Shown: positions 34,969-44,510, counted from the stretch's first letter. The stretch: 64,000 bases of DNA from Spirosoma utsteinense (GCF_014282275.1 NZ_VFIA01000003.1:186001-250000), one strand, 5' to 3'. Translations and numbers: made by a program. Notes: generated by a model not told the origin, from the letters alone.

Positions 34969-35018
34969 GGAAGTGCGCTATAGGCTGTACGTTGACGTAG
35001 AGCATATGGCGCACTTCC
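34969..35018. repeat. Hairpin between trpA and hisIE
   Basis: GGAAGTGCGCTATA (34969-34982) faces TATGGCGCACTTCC (35005-35018); about 12 bp with one bulge and a 22-base loop. No T-tract is present, so partial termination or mRNA stability is a guess. Confidence 0.65.
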
Positions 35019-35031
35019 GACTATTGGGCTG

Positions 35032-35039
35032 TACCTTTA
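35032..35039 (+). promoter_or_regulatory. TACCTTTA box directly ahead of hisIE
   Basis: It matches TAnnTTTG in seven of eight positions and ends only four bases before the hisIE ATG. If it is a -7 element, the transcript would begin about at the start codon and be leaderless. The -33 element is not visible at the usual spacing. Confidence 0.3.
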
Positions 35040-35043
35040 CCGC

Positions 35044-35664
35044 ATGAATTCCGAGATCAATTTCGATAAATCACCCGACGGTCTGATCCCGGCCGTTATT
35101 CAGGACGCCCAAACGGGGAAAGTCCTGATGCTGGGCTACATGAACCGCGAGGCTTACGATAAAACCGCAGCCGACAACATTGTCACATTTTTCAGCCGGA
35201 GCAAACAACGGCTCTGGACAAAGGGCGAAACCTCCGGTAACTTCCTGCACGTACACGAGATTCGGGTCGACTGCGACGGCGATACGCTGCTCATTAAAGC
35301 CAATCCCGACGGACCAACCTGCCACACCGGTGCCGACACCTGCTTCAATGAAGTAAATCGGGGAAAAGCTTATCCAGGCCGGGCCCTGTTTCTGAACCAT
35401 TTGCAGGGTATTATTCACGATCGGAAGGTGAACCCAAACGAGACATCCTATACGGCTTCGCTGTTCAAAATGGGCGTCAATAAGATCGCCCAGAAAGTAG
35501 GAGAGGAGGCTGTTGAGCTCGTGATCGAAGCGAAAGACGATAACGACGACCTGTTTCGGGGCGAAGCCGCCGATCTGTTGTTTCACTACCTGGTCCTGCT
35601 CGAATACAAAAATATCGACTTGGATGAGATTGTTACGGTCCTCGAAAGCCGTCACGCGAAGTAA
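35044..35664 (+). CDS. hisIE: Bifunctional phosphoribosyl-AMP cyclohydrolase / phosphoribosyl-ATP pyrophosphatase
   Basis: 206 residues: an N-terminal HisI domain (VLMLGYMN, FSRSKQRLWTKGETSGN, metal-binding DCDGDTL and GPTCHTG) and a C-terminal HisE domain (SYTASLFKMGVNKIAQKVGEEAVELVIEAK). The fused enzyme carries out steps two and three of histidine synthesis. No other his gene is in the window. It follows trpA by about 100 bases and may be read from the trp transcript. Both pathways consume PRPP, which may explain the pairing. Confidence 0.95.
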   Translation: MNSEINFDKSPDGLIPAVIQDAQTGKVLMLGYMNREAYDKTAADNIVTFFSRSKQRLWTKGETSGNFLHVHEIRVDCDGDTLLIKANPDGPTCHTGADTCFNEVNRGKAYPGRALFLNHLQGIIHDRKVNPNETSYTASLFKMGVNKIAQKVGEEAVELVIEAKDDNDDLFRGEAADLLFHYLVLLEYKNIDLDEIVTVLESRHAK

Positions 35665-35738
35665 GCCCATTTGAACAAAGCCGATTGTGTGTTGTTGGTG
35701 TCTCTGAAGTTTAACTGTTCACCAAACAAACATTACTC

Positions 35739-36074
35739 ATGGGTCTAATTATTCGCATTCTTATCAGTGCGGTGGCCGTTTATGTCGCCAGCCTGTTCAT
35801 TCCGGGCATTTCTGTTACGGGTGGCGTCAGCACATACCTCGTTGTAGCCATTGTACTGGGTTTGTTAAATGCCTTCATAAAGCCAATTCTGACCATTCTT
35901 ACAATTCCAATCACGATTATTACACTGGGACTTTTCCTCATCGTGATCAACGTTCTGATGGTGTATCTGGCGGCTTATCTGGTACCCGGCTTTAGCGTAA
36001 GTGGTATCATTGCCGCCTTACTGTTCAGTATAGTCGTCTCCATCGTGACGTCCCTGATCGACGCTGTCGTTTAA
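35739..36074 (+). CDS. Small four-helix membrane protein, phage holin 4 superfamily (YvlD-like)
   Basis: 111 residues with four hydrophobic segments: MGLIIRILISAVAVYVASLF, VSTYLVVAIVLGLLNAF, IPITIITLGLFLIVINVLMVY and GIIAALLFSIVVSIVTSL. The family is named after phage holins but occurs throughout bacterial chromosomes and is not phage-derived here: no phage gene is nearby. It probably influences envelope stress or membrane integrity, as proposed for YvlD in Bacillus. It is followed by a long palindrome. Confidence 0.85.
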   Translation: MGLIIRILISAVAVYVASLFIPGISVTGGVSTYLVVAIVLGLLNAFIKPILTILTIPITIITLGLFLIVINVLMVYLAAYLVPGFSVSGIIAALLFSIVVSIVTSLIDAVV

Positions 36075-36089
36075 TTAATACGTTTAAAC

Positions 36090-36196
36090 CGAAACCCTGC
36101 CAGTGGTCGCAGACCCTGGTAGTGGTTGAGTGAGCTCTGTTACTAGCTCCTGTTACTCAACCACTACCAGGGTCTGCGACCACTGGCAGGGTTTCG
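36090..36196. repeat. Perfect 41-nt inverted repeat
   Basis: Left arm 36090-36130 and right arm 36156-36196 are exact reverse complements over 41 nt around a 25-base spacer. Each arm consists of two degenerate copies of a unit starting ACCCTGCCAGTGGTCGCAG or ACCCTGGTAGTGGTTGAG. A T-rich tract (CGCTTTTTTCC) follows on the right, so it can terminate rightward transcription. It is too perfect for drift and probably a recent or mobile palindromic element. Confidence 0.9.
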
Positions 36197-36234
36197 CTTT
36201 TTTCCGTAGGTTGCCGTTCTATTCGTAAGCGTTT

Positions 36235-37596
36235 ATGGACGAACCTATTACTACTTATGATGTCATCGTTGTAGGCGCTGGGTACGCAGGCCTGACGGCC
36301 ACCCAGGATTTGCTTAAAGCTGGCAAAAGGGTGCTATTGCTCGAAGCCCGGGACCGTGTTGGTGGCCGCGTTCATACGCAGCAATTCGATGACGGTTCTT
36401 ATGTAGATCTTGGCGGGGCCTGGGTAGGACCGTCGCAGGACCGTATCTATGCACTGGCGCGGGCCTATGGCGTCGAAACCTTCAAGACCTTCGATACGGG
36501 CAAGAGCACTCAATTTTTCCGGGGTCAGGTGAAACGCTACAAAGGCCTTATTCCTCCACTTCCCGTTGGTGCGCTGATCAGCCTGGATAGAGCCATCAAG
36601 AAAATGAACCGGATGGCCAAAGCCGTTGATCTGGCAGCACCCTGGAATACGCCCAACGCCCGGCAACTTGACTCCATGACGCTGGCAACCTGGATGGAGA
36701 AGCAGATGCATTTCTCCGTCGCCCGTCAGTTTTTCAAGGTAGCTGCCGAAGCGATCTGGGCCGCTGACCCAGCCGAAATTTCACTCCTCCACGCCCTGTT
36801 CTACGTAAAGTCGGGTCGTAATCTGGATACGTTGATGAACGTAAAAGACGGTGCGCAGGAAGAACGTTTTGTTGGGGGTGCTCAAACCGTCGCCAATCGA
36901 ATGGTGGCTACATTTCCTGAACAAATCGTTTATAACACCCCCGTCAGAGCCATTTTACAAACCGATGAGCAGGTTCAGGTCGTAACCGAACACGTGACCT
37001 ATAAGGCCCGGTATGTCATTGTAACGGTTCCACCAGCGTTACAAAGCCGGATCGATTTCCAGCCGCTCTTGCCTGCCCAACGCGCTCAACTCATTCAGCG
37101 GCTACCCATGGGCGCGGTCTGGAAATGTTACGCGATCTATGATAAGCCGTTCTGGCGCGATCAGGGCCTGAACGGACTGGCCGCTACGCCCGATGGCCCC
37201 ATCACGGTTACTTTTGACAATTCGCCCAGGGATGGTAGCCAAGGCGTCTTGATGGGATTTGTACTGGGTAATCAGGCACAAGCGTTTTCTATCCTGTCGG
37301 ACGAAGACCGAAAACGAGCAGCGCTGAACGCGTTCGCCACGTTTTTCGGACCGGCAGCGCGCCAGCCCGTCCGCTACCTGGATCACTCGTTCATGAACGA
37401 AGAATGGTCGCGCGGGTGCTATGCCGGTGTGCCGGGACCGGGCTTATGGACTACCCTGGGTCCCGTTCTGCGCCAACCCGTGGGCCGTATTCACTGGGCT
37501 GGTACCGAAACCTCCGACGTATGGAATGGTTATATCGACGGTGCCGTTCGCTCCGGTGAACGGGTAGCCAAAGAGGTAATCATTAGTGATGAGTGA
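36235..37596 (+). CDS. Flavin-dependent amine oxidase (monoamine oxidase-like)
   Basis: 453 residues. The N-terminal FAD motif is VIVVGAGYAGLTATQDLLKAG (residues 11-31 in part), followed by LLEARDRVGGRVHT and DLGGAWVGPSQD; C-terminal GRIHWAGTETSDVWNGYIDGAVRSG closes the FAD site. The central region resembles monoamine oxidases, with PAEISLLHALFYVKSG. It likely deaminates amines or polyamines with H2O2 as product. It runs into the RidA gene, which can neutralise imines or enamines produced by such enzymes. Confidence 0.92.
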   Translation: MDEPITTYDVIVVGAGYAGLTATQDLLKAGKRVLLLEARDRVGGRVHTQQFDDGSYVDLGGAWVGPSQDRIYALARAYGVETFKTFDTGKSTQFFRGQVKRYKGLIPPLPVGALISLDRAIKKMNRMAKAVDLAAPWNTPNARQLDSMTLATWMEKQMHFSVARQFFKVAAEAIWAADPAEISLLHALFYVKSGRNLDTLMNVKDGAQEERFVGGAQTVANRMVATFPEQIVYNTPVRAILQTDEQVQVVTEHVTYKARYVIVTVPPALQSRIDFQPLLPAQRAQLIQRLPMGAVWKCYAIYDKPFWRDQGLNGLAATPDGPITVTFDNSPRDGSQGVLMGFVLGNQAQAFSILSDEDRKRAALNAFATFFGPAARQPVRYLDHSFMNEEWSRGCYAGVPGPGLWTTLGPVLRQPVGRIHWAGTETSDVWNGYIDGAVRSGERVAKEVIISDE

Positions 37597-37618
37597 ATTC
37601 TTATTTATCTGGTTCCAA

Positions 37619-37993
37619 ATGACCTTTATCGAAACCCCGAACGCCCCGGTACCCGGCGGCCATTATTCACAGGCCGTTGTTCATAACGGTCTGGTTTATT
37701 TATCCGGTATCCTGCCCATTACACCTGCTGGCGAAAAACTGAACGACGCTACCGTTGTCCAGCAAACGGAACAGATACTTGCCAATCTTGACGCTATCTT
37801 AGACGAGGCTGGTAGCCAGCGCGATAAAGTACTAAAAGTCAGCATTTTCATCGCCGACATCACGGCCTGGAGTGCCGTCAATCAGGTATATGCCCAGTTC
37901 TTCGGCGATCATCGTCCGGCTCGGTCGGTTGTGCCCTGCTCGACGCTCCATTACGGGTTTGGCATAGAACTGGAAGCCGTCGCGGCTGTATGA
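37619..37993 (+). CDS. ridA: RidA family enamine/imine deaminase
   Basis: 124 residues starting MTFIETPNAPVPGGHYSQAV. A longer frame from 37586 would add a hydrophobic stretch overlapping the amine oxidase end and is rejected. Family landmarks: NGLVYLSGILPI, TEQILANLDAILDEAG and a conserved Arg and Cys near the C-terminus (HRPARSVVPCSTL). RidA proteins hydrolyse reactive enamines formed from amino acids. Adjacent to the amine oxidase (start 22 bases behind its stop), consistent with a shared job. Confidence 0.92.
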   Translation: MTFIETPNAPVPGGHYSQAVVHNGLVYLSGILPITPAGEKLNDATVVQQTEQILANLDAILDEAGSQRDKVLKVSIFIADITAWSAVNQVYAQFFGDHRPARSVVPCSTLHYGFGIELEAVAAV

Positions 37994-38000
37994 CATAACC

Positions 38001-41000
38001 TTATTGTTTCACCCTGACCCGCTCACCGGCAGAATGTGCGGAGAACTCCGGCGCATAAAAGCACTGGACCGTAGCAACGCCCGCCGAGAAATCACCCGTC
38101 TGGGCCACACGCAGGTCGTATTCGAACACGTGCGTACCAACCGGCAGGTAGCTCAGAAAGAAATCAGTGCTGGCATCGCGGGGGGACTCATAATAACCAA
38201 GGCCATTCTGGTATTTGTAGCCCGACAAAGCCGCTACGGGTTCAAAACCCGATGCCCGCCCGTCTTTCAGGTGCACATATTCCATTGCGCGGTCTGTTTT
38301 CAGAATAAGCCGCACTTTGATCAGGTCGCCCGGTTTGATCGACGACTGAGATGCGACGGTCGACAGGAGGGGGCCACCGGGTGAGTCGCGCTGGATGTAG
38401 AGCGTTTTCTGAACCGATAAACCCGCGCTACCCGGCATCACCTGATCGAGCGGTTCGAAATGCTGCCAGTACAACGCACCCCAGGCCGGGCCATCGCCAA
38501 TTTTTGTAACTTGAATGACCCCCATCTCCGGTTTGATTTCGCTGGCGGCATACGTCACTTTCCGGTAACCCGTACCAGCCTCTGATGAAGTCACACGGCT
38601 TTCGATGGGCTGTCCGCCCAGGCTAACCTGCGTGTTCGTACCCGTACCAAGCCAGTCGCTACCCCGTAACAGCAGTGCATAAACGGCCTCCGTTGTGGCC
38701 TTGGTCGATGACCACGCCTGCGTTTGTTTCTGCCGCAGGAGCCAGCGTTTCATATTATCGGCTGTGGCCCGGTCCTGTTTTATTTCGTCGAACGCTTCGA
38801 TCAGGTACGCCTGTGTTTCAATGGGCGTTTGATACCAGTTCAGCCCGCTCGTGTTATCGGGCCAGTACAAGCCCATCTCCCCGGACTCCCGCGACCGCTC
38901 CAACAGGGACCGCAGAATACCTTCGGCCGTTTTTGTGTCGCCAAATCGATGCAGCGCCATGGCTGCCAGGGCCTGACCTTGCAGACTCTGGGTAAGCCAC
39001 TCAGCCCCAACGCGTTGTTTCAGATACGCCAGCACCGCTTTATCGATAGGTTTATCGAGATAGAAACTGCGGGCGTAGAGGTACTGCGTGGCCGAGAAAT
39101 ACCAGGCACTGGTCAACTTGCTTTTCGTTTTTCCATCGACCTTTTGCTGCTCGCTGACCCAGCGTTTGATTTCGACATCGGCATACTGTAGGGCACTGGC
39201 CTGCATCTGGGCTAACGCTGGCTGGACGGCCACAGGAAACGTAACCCCTAACTTCGTCAGATGGCCCAATCCACTCAGTATGTGCAGGGTCATGGGCAAA
39301 TCAGGCTCCATGCCGCCAAACCATTGAAAGCCGCCCGTTGCTGTTTGCAGCTGCTTAAGTTTATCAACTGTCTGTAGCTGTTCCTGTTCCATACGATTCG
39401 CATCCAGCAACTGGCCCAGTTTAGCCTGCCGATCTGCTTCGGAGCGGGCGTCGGCCAGCCAGGGCGAATTCTCCAGCGTAACGGCTTTCAACTCCCCGTT
39501 CGATTGCAACGGGCTTTTTGGCGGCACTTTCTGCCATTCCCCGATTAGCTGCCTGAAAGCCGGCTTGCTGGCTACGATGTGAGCGGCCAGACTATTGGCA
39601 TACAACCGGCTAAATAACTGCTCGGCACATTCATACCGGTACTCCATCAGGTAGGGCAACGATTGCAGCGCATACCAGCTCGGGTTGCTGGTTACCTCCA
39701 CCGTTAAGCGCTCGTGTTGTACGGGCAATTCAGGAGATAGCTTCGCGAGTGGATCGAGCGTGAAGGCCCTTGTCTCGGAACCATTGACCCAGAATGGTTT
39801 CGTGTCGGTTACGAGCATCCGGTTGGGTAAGACGGGCAGTGTGAACTCCTCGCCATCCGTGAACAGGCCTGACTCGGCGGTCAGTCGGCAGGTTACGGTT
39901 TCGAGTCCCGAGGGAATAACCAGTGTCCATCCTACCGCCTGTCCGCCACCCGGCGGGATGGACAGTGCGCCCTGACTGTTGAGCACCTTGATTTTCTGAC
40001 CGAGGGGCTCACCAGTCAGGGCATCGGTCAGCTGAAGGGCAGCCGTGCCGTTGAGTTGTTTTCCGGTCAGGTTGTTGACACGGGCAGTTAGCCGGATGGT
40101 GTCGCCTTCGCGCAGGAAACGCGGAGCGTTGGCCGTAATCATCAGCTCTTTCTGGGTAATAATTTCCCGCTCCAGGGTACCCGTTTTCAGGTCTTTCGTA
40201 TGGGCGAACGCCAGCAAACGCCACCGCGTGAGAGCTTCCGGCATCGTGAATGTCAGCACCACCCGTCCCTGTTTATCCGTCCGGGCCTGCGGCATGAAGA
40301 AAGCCGTTTCGTTGAAATTCCGGCGCGGATCGATTAATGGGGCGGCTGGAGCTATCTGTTCCGCAGCTACTGCTCCCCTCAATTCAACAACAGAACCTCC
40401 GTCCTGCATTGCTTCGGCCGCACCACCACCACGGCGCTCCTGGGTAGCTACCGCTCCTGTCATCGCTTGCTTTGCCCGGGCTCCGTAGCCGACGACAACC
40501 ACCTCATTTAAGGCCTGTGCATCGGGCGGCAAGTTGAATGTAAGGGGCTTCTGCTTTATTTTCCGTTCACTCGTTACGTAGCCGGGTGTCGAAAAAGTCA
40601 GGCTAACTTCCTCTTTCTGTGAGCTAGCCACCAGCGAGAACTCACCTTTTTCGTTTGTCGCAGTGCCTTCACTGCTTCCTTTCATGAACACCGTTACCCC
40701 GGCTACGGCATCGCCACTTTTATAGGTCAGCCTACCCCGGATTACCTTCCCGATCCGACGTACGGTTACCCGTATCGCGTTATCCAGTACGCCAGGTTCA
40801 CCAGTAAACATGTAGGTAAATGGGCGGCCCCCAAATGGCGAGAATCGATACCCCATCCAACCCAGTTGATCATAGCGCCGTACGGGCACAGGTAGCTCCG
40901 GATGATACCGATAGAAAACGGCATTACTCGAACCGGTAGCAAAACTACTGGACTGCCAGCCGTAGAAAGTGGATGTGTAGGGCAGATAAACGGTTGTCGG

Positions 41001-44000
41001 CCAATCGAGCCGACCGAAAACGTCCAGCGACGCATCGTAAAGCGTAGCCACCATTTCGGCTGGGGTCTTGTTCAGGCCGTCAATCGTTAGCGTCCATGTT
41101 TCCCGTTCTCCGGGCTTGAGCTTGTTGCGGAATGTCTGCGTCTTTATCGTCAGTTGCTTGTTGGTGAAGGGCACCGTAACAAGCTGCGTTTTCTGATATA
41201 GCCGGCCATTTTGTACCATCGTAAAATGGACCGCAAAACCACCCCGCTGCGTTTCGGCAACAGGCAGGGTCACGCGCCGGGGCCGGCCATCGGTTTTCAG
41301 CCATTCCTGCCGAACGATCTGCTGTTTTTCCTCCACCGCCATCAGAACCCAACCAGGCTGAGCCGTTCCAACCCAGAAAACAGCCTCCTCGCCCGGTTCG
41401 GCGGTGGCTTTGCGAACCTGCACCCAATCATCTGCACGGGCGGATGCCACGGGTTGTTTATCGTTTACGACGGTAAAGAACGCCCGCTCTTTTATCGACT
41501 CGCCCGCAGAGTCGGCAACCGTCAGTTCGGCCACATACTCACCGGGAGTGTAGCGGTTGGGTGCTGGCTTGATGAGTGAATCAGCCGGAGCGGTGATGGC
41601 TTGCTGCTGAACAAGTTCGCCTTTAGGCCAGGATTTTGGGTCGTTCTCGGTCGCGAAGAGGTCGTTCGGAAACAGCTTCTCAAACTCCGCCCGGCTTAGC
41701 AACTGCCGGTCGGGGCGACTCCACAGCCGGGCCCGCAGCAGTCGGGTCGGTGGTTGTAGCCGATAGATAGCCAGCTCCCCCTTTGCCGGCACTTTCTCGC
41801 CCAGCTGATTGGTAATCGTCACCGGAAAAGCCGCCGGTTTATCCTGGTCGATCTGCGCCGGAATAGCCAAACTGACTTGCAGAGCTGCATAGCCAATCTG
41901 AATTGTTTGGGTTACGCTTCGGGTTTCGCCCGCCCGGTCGGTAACGTCTATCGTAATGTCGAAGTCAAAGACCGGGTTATCCTGGCGTGATTTCTCCAGA
42001 TCCGGTGTAGCCGTAAATTTAACAGTGATGTTTCCACTGGCATCCGTTTGGGCGATTCCATTGGCAATTTCTGCCTGACTCATGTTAGGATAACCGCCCC
42101 GCCGGCTCGTATACCACCAGTCCCAGCGGGGGCGGAGTTTACGGGTGACCCGGTAACGCACCGCAGCATCATCGACAACGGCTCCCGAAAATGTTTTTGC
42201 CGAAGCCAGTACGGTAACGACCTGGCCCAGTTTCACTGATTTTTTTATCGGCTTCGTTGTTACCTCAAATGTCGGGCGTTTATATTCTTCTACCCGGATG
42301 GTAGCGCTGCCATAACTCGTTTGCAGCGTCATCATACCCGTGAGCCGCCCAACCGGAGCCGTAAACGTGGCAGTAAACGTACCAAATTCGTTGGTTTTTA
42401 GCGTCTGCCGGGCTACCTGCTCACCGTTCTGGTCGAGCAATTCAACCGATACGTCCTGACCAGGTACACTGATATACTGATCATCTTTACCCGCATACAG
42501 CAGTCCCTTAACATAAATTAACTGGCCTGGCCTGTAAATGGCCCGGTCGGTGAACAGGCGACTGTAGGTAGGCGTCGTCTCTTCCTGCCGGTTGTCGCCA
42601 TAATTGAACTGATATTGCTGGCTGGAAAGCAGCGTGTCGCTACCGGTCGTAATTACATACCGAAACCCGGTTTCGCGGGGAAGTAAACCAATCGGTATAT
42701 CAACCCGGCCGTTGGCATCAGTCAGTAAGGTCTCTTGTTTGGTTGCAGGCAACGCCGGTTTCAGGCTGATCAGTGTCACCTCTGCATTTTTTACCGGCTC
42801 ACCCGTTTGTCGGTTAGTGACATAAATGATTTCATTTACCATACGCTGTGCGGGTGGCATCTGAACGTAGCCCAAAGCAGACACCGTGAACGTTGCATAC
42901 TGAACCGACTCGGTTATTTCCCGAAACGTATCATCCTGCGTAGTTAGCATCACATATTGGCCTATGGGTAGCCCGGAAAGCGGCACCTCGACCGAATGGC
43001 GGTTCAGGTCACCATCGTCGGGCAGGCTTACGGTATTTTCGAGGGCGATGGGGCGTTTCAGCAGGGCAGCAAAGCGCTTCCGACGCTGGTTTTCGTCGCC
43101 TTCGCCGTTTCGGTAGGCCTCCATGTCGGCGATACTTACCCTGACAAGCCGGTATTTAATCACCCTGGTGTTCTGGTAATTCACCAGCATCCGAAATGGC
43201 TGACCGGGCGCGTTTACCTGTTCAATTTCTATGGAATAGCTGACTTTCAGCAACCGGGCCAGCAATGACTCCGCCTGTTTCGCCGACAGCGTTCCGGGGA
43301 ACCGTTTGATCAGATCCCGGCAGATAGCAGCCGCCTGCTTATAGTACCAACGGGCCGGATCGGGCTGACCCAAGCCAGGGTTATCATCCCCCTTGTCGAG
43401 TGGCCCACGGTTCTTATCCGAATTGGCCAGAAAATTAGCCAGTTCATACGCATATACTGCTTCGGCAGGTTGATTTTTGAAGGCTGCCATCTGCCCTTCG
43501 AGTACCTGCCGATAGAGAGAATCCCGGCCCGGCACTACGCTGTGGCGGTGAACAAATGCCAGTCGCTCAACGTCAGCGTCGGCCAGCGCGTCGGGGCGAG
43601 CATCGGCCAGATGGAAAGCCAGCAGTTGCTGAAAAAGTAGCAGTGCCTGATAACGGCCCGATACTGAATCCTGACTTTCAATCTTTAGTTTGGCAAAAAT
43701 GTCAGGTCCGGTCAGGTATTCAGGCTGGTTGATGGAAAACGTAAAAACAGGCTTTAGCAGGTCGTACTCGGTGTTTTTAAAGAAATCGATAGCCCGATGA
43801 GCGAGCAAGTCATATAAAGTTGGACGGAGTGCACGCGCGTCGGCATCGCCGGTATTGAGCAGGACATCATAGTCGGTAACGGGCGTTTTCTGCAACAGGT
43901 CTTTGGCCTCAACGGAGGCCAGATAAGCCGTCGTCATGGCTCCCATGAGCCGATGGGCATCCCAGGTTGTAAAATCAGCCGTTGATTCGGCGGGTTTTGC

Positions 44001-44432
44001 CGGCGGGTTTGCGCCCGCTTTTCCTGTAGTGGCCCGGCCTATGATAGCCCTGTTGTAAAACTTGTACCGGTTTTGCTGAAAATACTCCCAGTATACAGTA
44101 GCCAGTACGGATTGTAGCACCGACCTGGCCGGTTCGGGTGTTTCAACGATGTCGGTTCGTAGGGAGCTGACCAGCTGTACGTAGACCTCCTCATCGGAGT
44201 ACGTCCGGAAGATGGTTTTATACAGGGCCGCCTTCGCTACCTGTGGGTAGTTTCGGGCCACTTTGGCTTCTTTATAGATCCGATCAGCAATAGCCAGCGC
44301 TGACTTGGGCAGACCTTTGGCGGCCAGTGAGTCGGCCCGTTTCCAGTCGCGGGCATAGGCGGGTTGCGGGCGATTTTGTGCAGACACCGTCAGGGCTAAA
44401 AGCGTAATAAAAAGAGTGAGTAAGTAATTCAT
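38001..44432 (-). CDS. Giant alpha-2-macroglobulin family protein with inserted CarboxypepD/SusC-plug-like segment
   Basis: 2143 residues starting MNYLLTLFITLLALTVSAQ (signal peptide). Domains: TPR-like helical N-terminal region, MG2-type motif TDRAIYRPGQLIYVKG near residue 630, a segment around residues 1230-1340 that reads as a CarboxypepD-regulatory domain followed by LNEVVVVGYGARAKQAMTGA, then the A2M motif LTRWRLLAFAHTKDL, the thioester site YECAEQL (Cys1602) and the alpha/alpha toroid with GGFQWFGG. A2M proteins trap proteases by a bait loop and reactive thioester. The inserted piece resembles TonB-dependent SusC plugs. Periplasmic or outer-membrane location is inferred. Confidence 0.93.
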   Translation of the reverse strand: MNYLLTLFITLLALTVSAQNRPQPAYARDWKRADSLAAKGLPKSALAIADRIYKEAKVARNYPQVAKAALYKTIFRTYSDEEVYVQLVSSLRTDIVETPEPARSVLQSVLATVYWEYFQQNRYKFYNRAIIGRATTGKAGANPPAKPAESTADFTTWDAHRLMGAMTTAYLASVEAKDLLQKTPVTDYDVLLNTGDADARALRPTLYDLLAHRAIDFFKNTEYDLLKPVFTFSINQPEYLTGPDIFAKLKIESQDSVSGRYQALLLFQQLLAFHLADARPDALADADVERLAFVHRHSVVPGRDSLYRQVLEGQMAAFKNQPAEAVYAYELANFLANSDKNRGPLDKGDDNPGLGQPDPARWYYKQAAAICRDLIKRFPGTLSAKQAESLLARLLKVSYSIEIEQVNAPGQPFRMLVNYQNTRVIKYRLVRVSIADMEAYRNGEGDENQRRKRFAALLKRPIALENTVSLPDDGDLNRHSVEVPLSGLPIGQYVMLTTQDDTFREITESVQYATFTVSALGYVQMPPAQRMVNEIIYVTNRQTGEPVKNAEVTLISLKPALPATKQETLLTDANGRVDIPIGLLPRETGFRYVITTGSDTLLSSQQYQFNYGDNRQEETTPTYSRLFTDRAIYRPGQLIYVKGLLYAGKDDQYISVPGQDVSVELLDQNGEQVARQTLKTNEFGTFTATFTAPVGRLTGMMTLQTSYGSATIRVEEYKRPTFEVTTKPIKKSVKLGQVVTVLASAKTFSGAVVDDAAVRYRVTRKLRPRWDWWYTSRRGGYPNMSQAEIANGIAQTDASGNITVKFTATPDLEKSRQDNPVFDFDITIDVTDRAGETRSVTQTIQIGYAALQVSLAIPAQIDQDKPAAFPVTITNQLGEKVPAKGELAIYRLQPPTRLLRARLWSRPDRQLLSRAEFEKLFPNDLFATENDPKSWPKGELVQQQAITAPADSLIKPAPNRYTPGEYVAELTVADSAGESIKERAFFTVVNDKQPVASARADDWVQVRKATAEPGEEAVFWVGTAQPGWVLMAVEEKQQIVRQEWLKTDGRPRRVTLPVAETQRGGFAVHFTMVQNGRLYQKTQLVTVPFTNKQLTIKTQTFRNKLKPGERETWTLTIDGLNKTPAEMVATLYDASLDVFGRLDWPTTVYLPYTSTFYGWQSSSFATGSSNAVFYRYHPELPVPVRRYDQLGWMGYRFSPFGGRPFTYMFTGEPGVLDNAIRVTVRRIGKVIRGRLTYKSGDAVAGVTVFMKGSSEGTATNEKGEFSLVASSQKEEVSLTFSTPGYVTSERKIKQKPLTFNLPPDAQALNEVVVVGYGARAKQAMTGAVATQERRGGGAAEAMQDGGSVVELRGAVAAEQIAPAAPLIDPRRNFNETAFFMPQARTDKQGRVVLTFTMPEALTRWRLLAFAHTKDLKTGTLEREIITQKELMITANAPRFLREGDTIRLTARVNNLTGKQLNGTAALQLTDALTGEPLGQKIKVLNSQGALSIPPGGGQAVGWTLVIPSGLETVTCRLTAESGLFTDGEEFTLPVLPNRMLVTDTKPFWVNGSETRAFTLDPLAKLSPELPVQHERLTVEVTSNPSWYALQSLPYLMEYRYECAEQLFSRLYANSLAAHIVASKPAFRQLIGEWQKVPPKSPLQSNGELKAVTLENSPWLADARSEADRQAKLGQLLDANRMEQEQLQTVDKLKQLQTATGGFQWFGGMEPDLPMTLHILSGLGHLTKLGVTFPVAVQPALAQMQASALQYADVEIKRWVSEQQKVDGKTKSKLTSAWYFSATQYLYARSFYLDKPIDKAVLAYLKQRVGAEWLTQSLQGQALAAMALHRFGDTKTAEGILRSLLERSRESGEMGLYWPDNTSGLNWYQTPIETQAYLIEAFDEIKQDRATADNMKRWLLRQKQTQAWSSTKATTEAVYALLLRGSDWLGTGTNTQVSLGGQPIESRVTSSEAGTGYRKVTYAASEIKPEMGVIQVTKIGDGPAWGALYWQHFEPLDQVMPGSAGLSVQKTLYIQRDSPGGPLLSTVASQSSIKPGDLIKVRLILKTDRAMEYVHLKDGRASGFEPVAALSGYKYQNGLGYYESPRDASTDFFLSYLPVGTHVFEYDLRVAQTGDFSAGVATVQCFYAPEFSAHSAGERVRVKQ

Positions 44433-44510
44433 CCAGAATAGTGAACGTGTCTGTCGTTGGGATTGATGAATGTATACGCGTTTTTCCACAACGGTTGCTT
44501 GTATGATCCA

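Noticed and set aside
35739-36074. Prophage signal because of the holin-family name
   Set aside because: The family is widespread in chromosomes and no phage structural, integrase or lysis gene is nearby.
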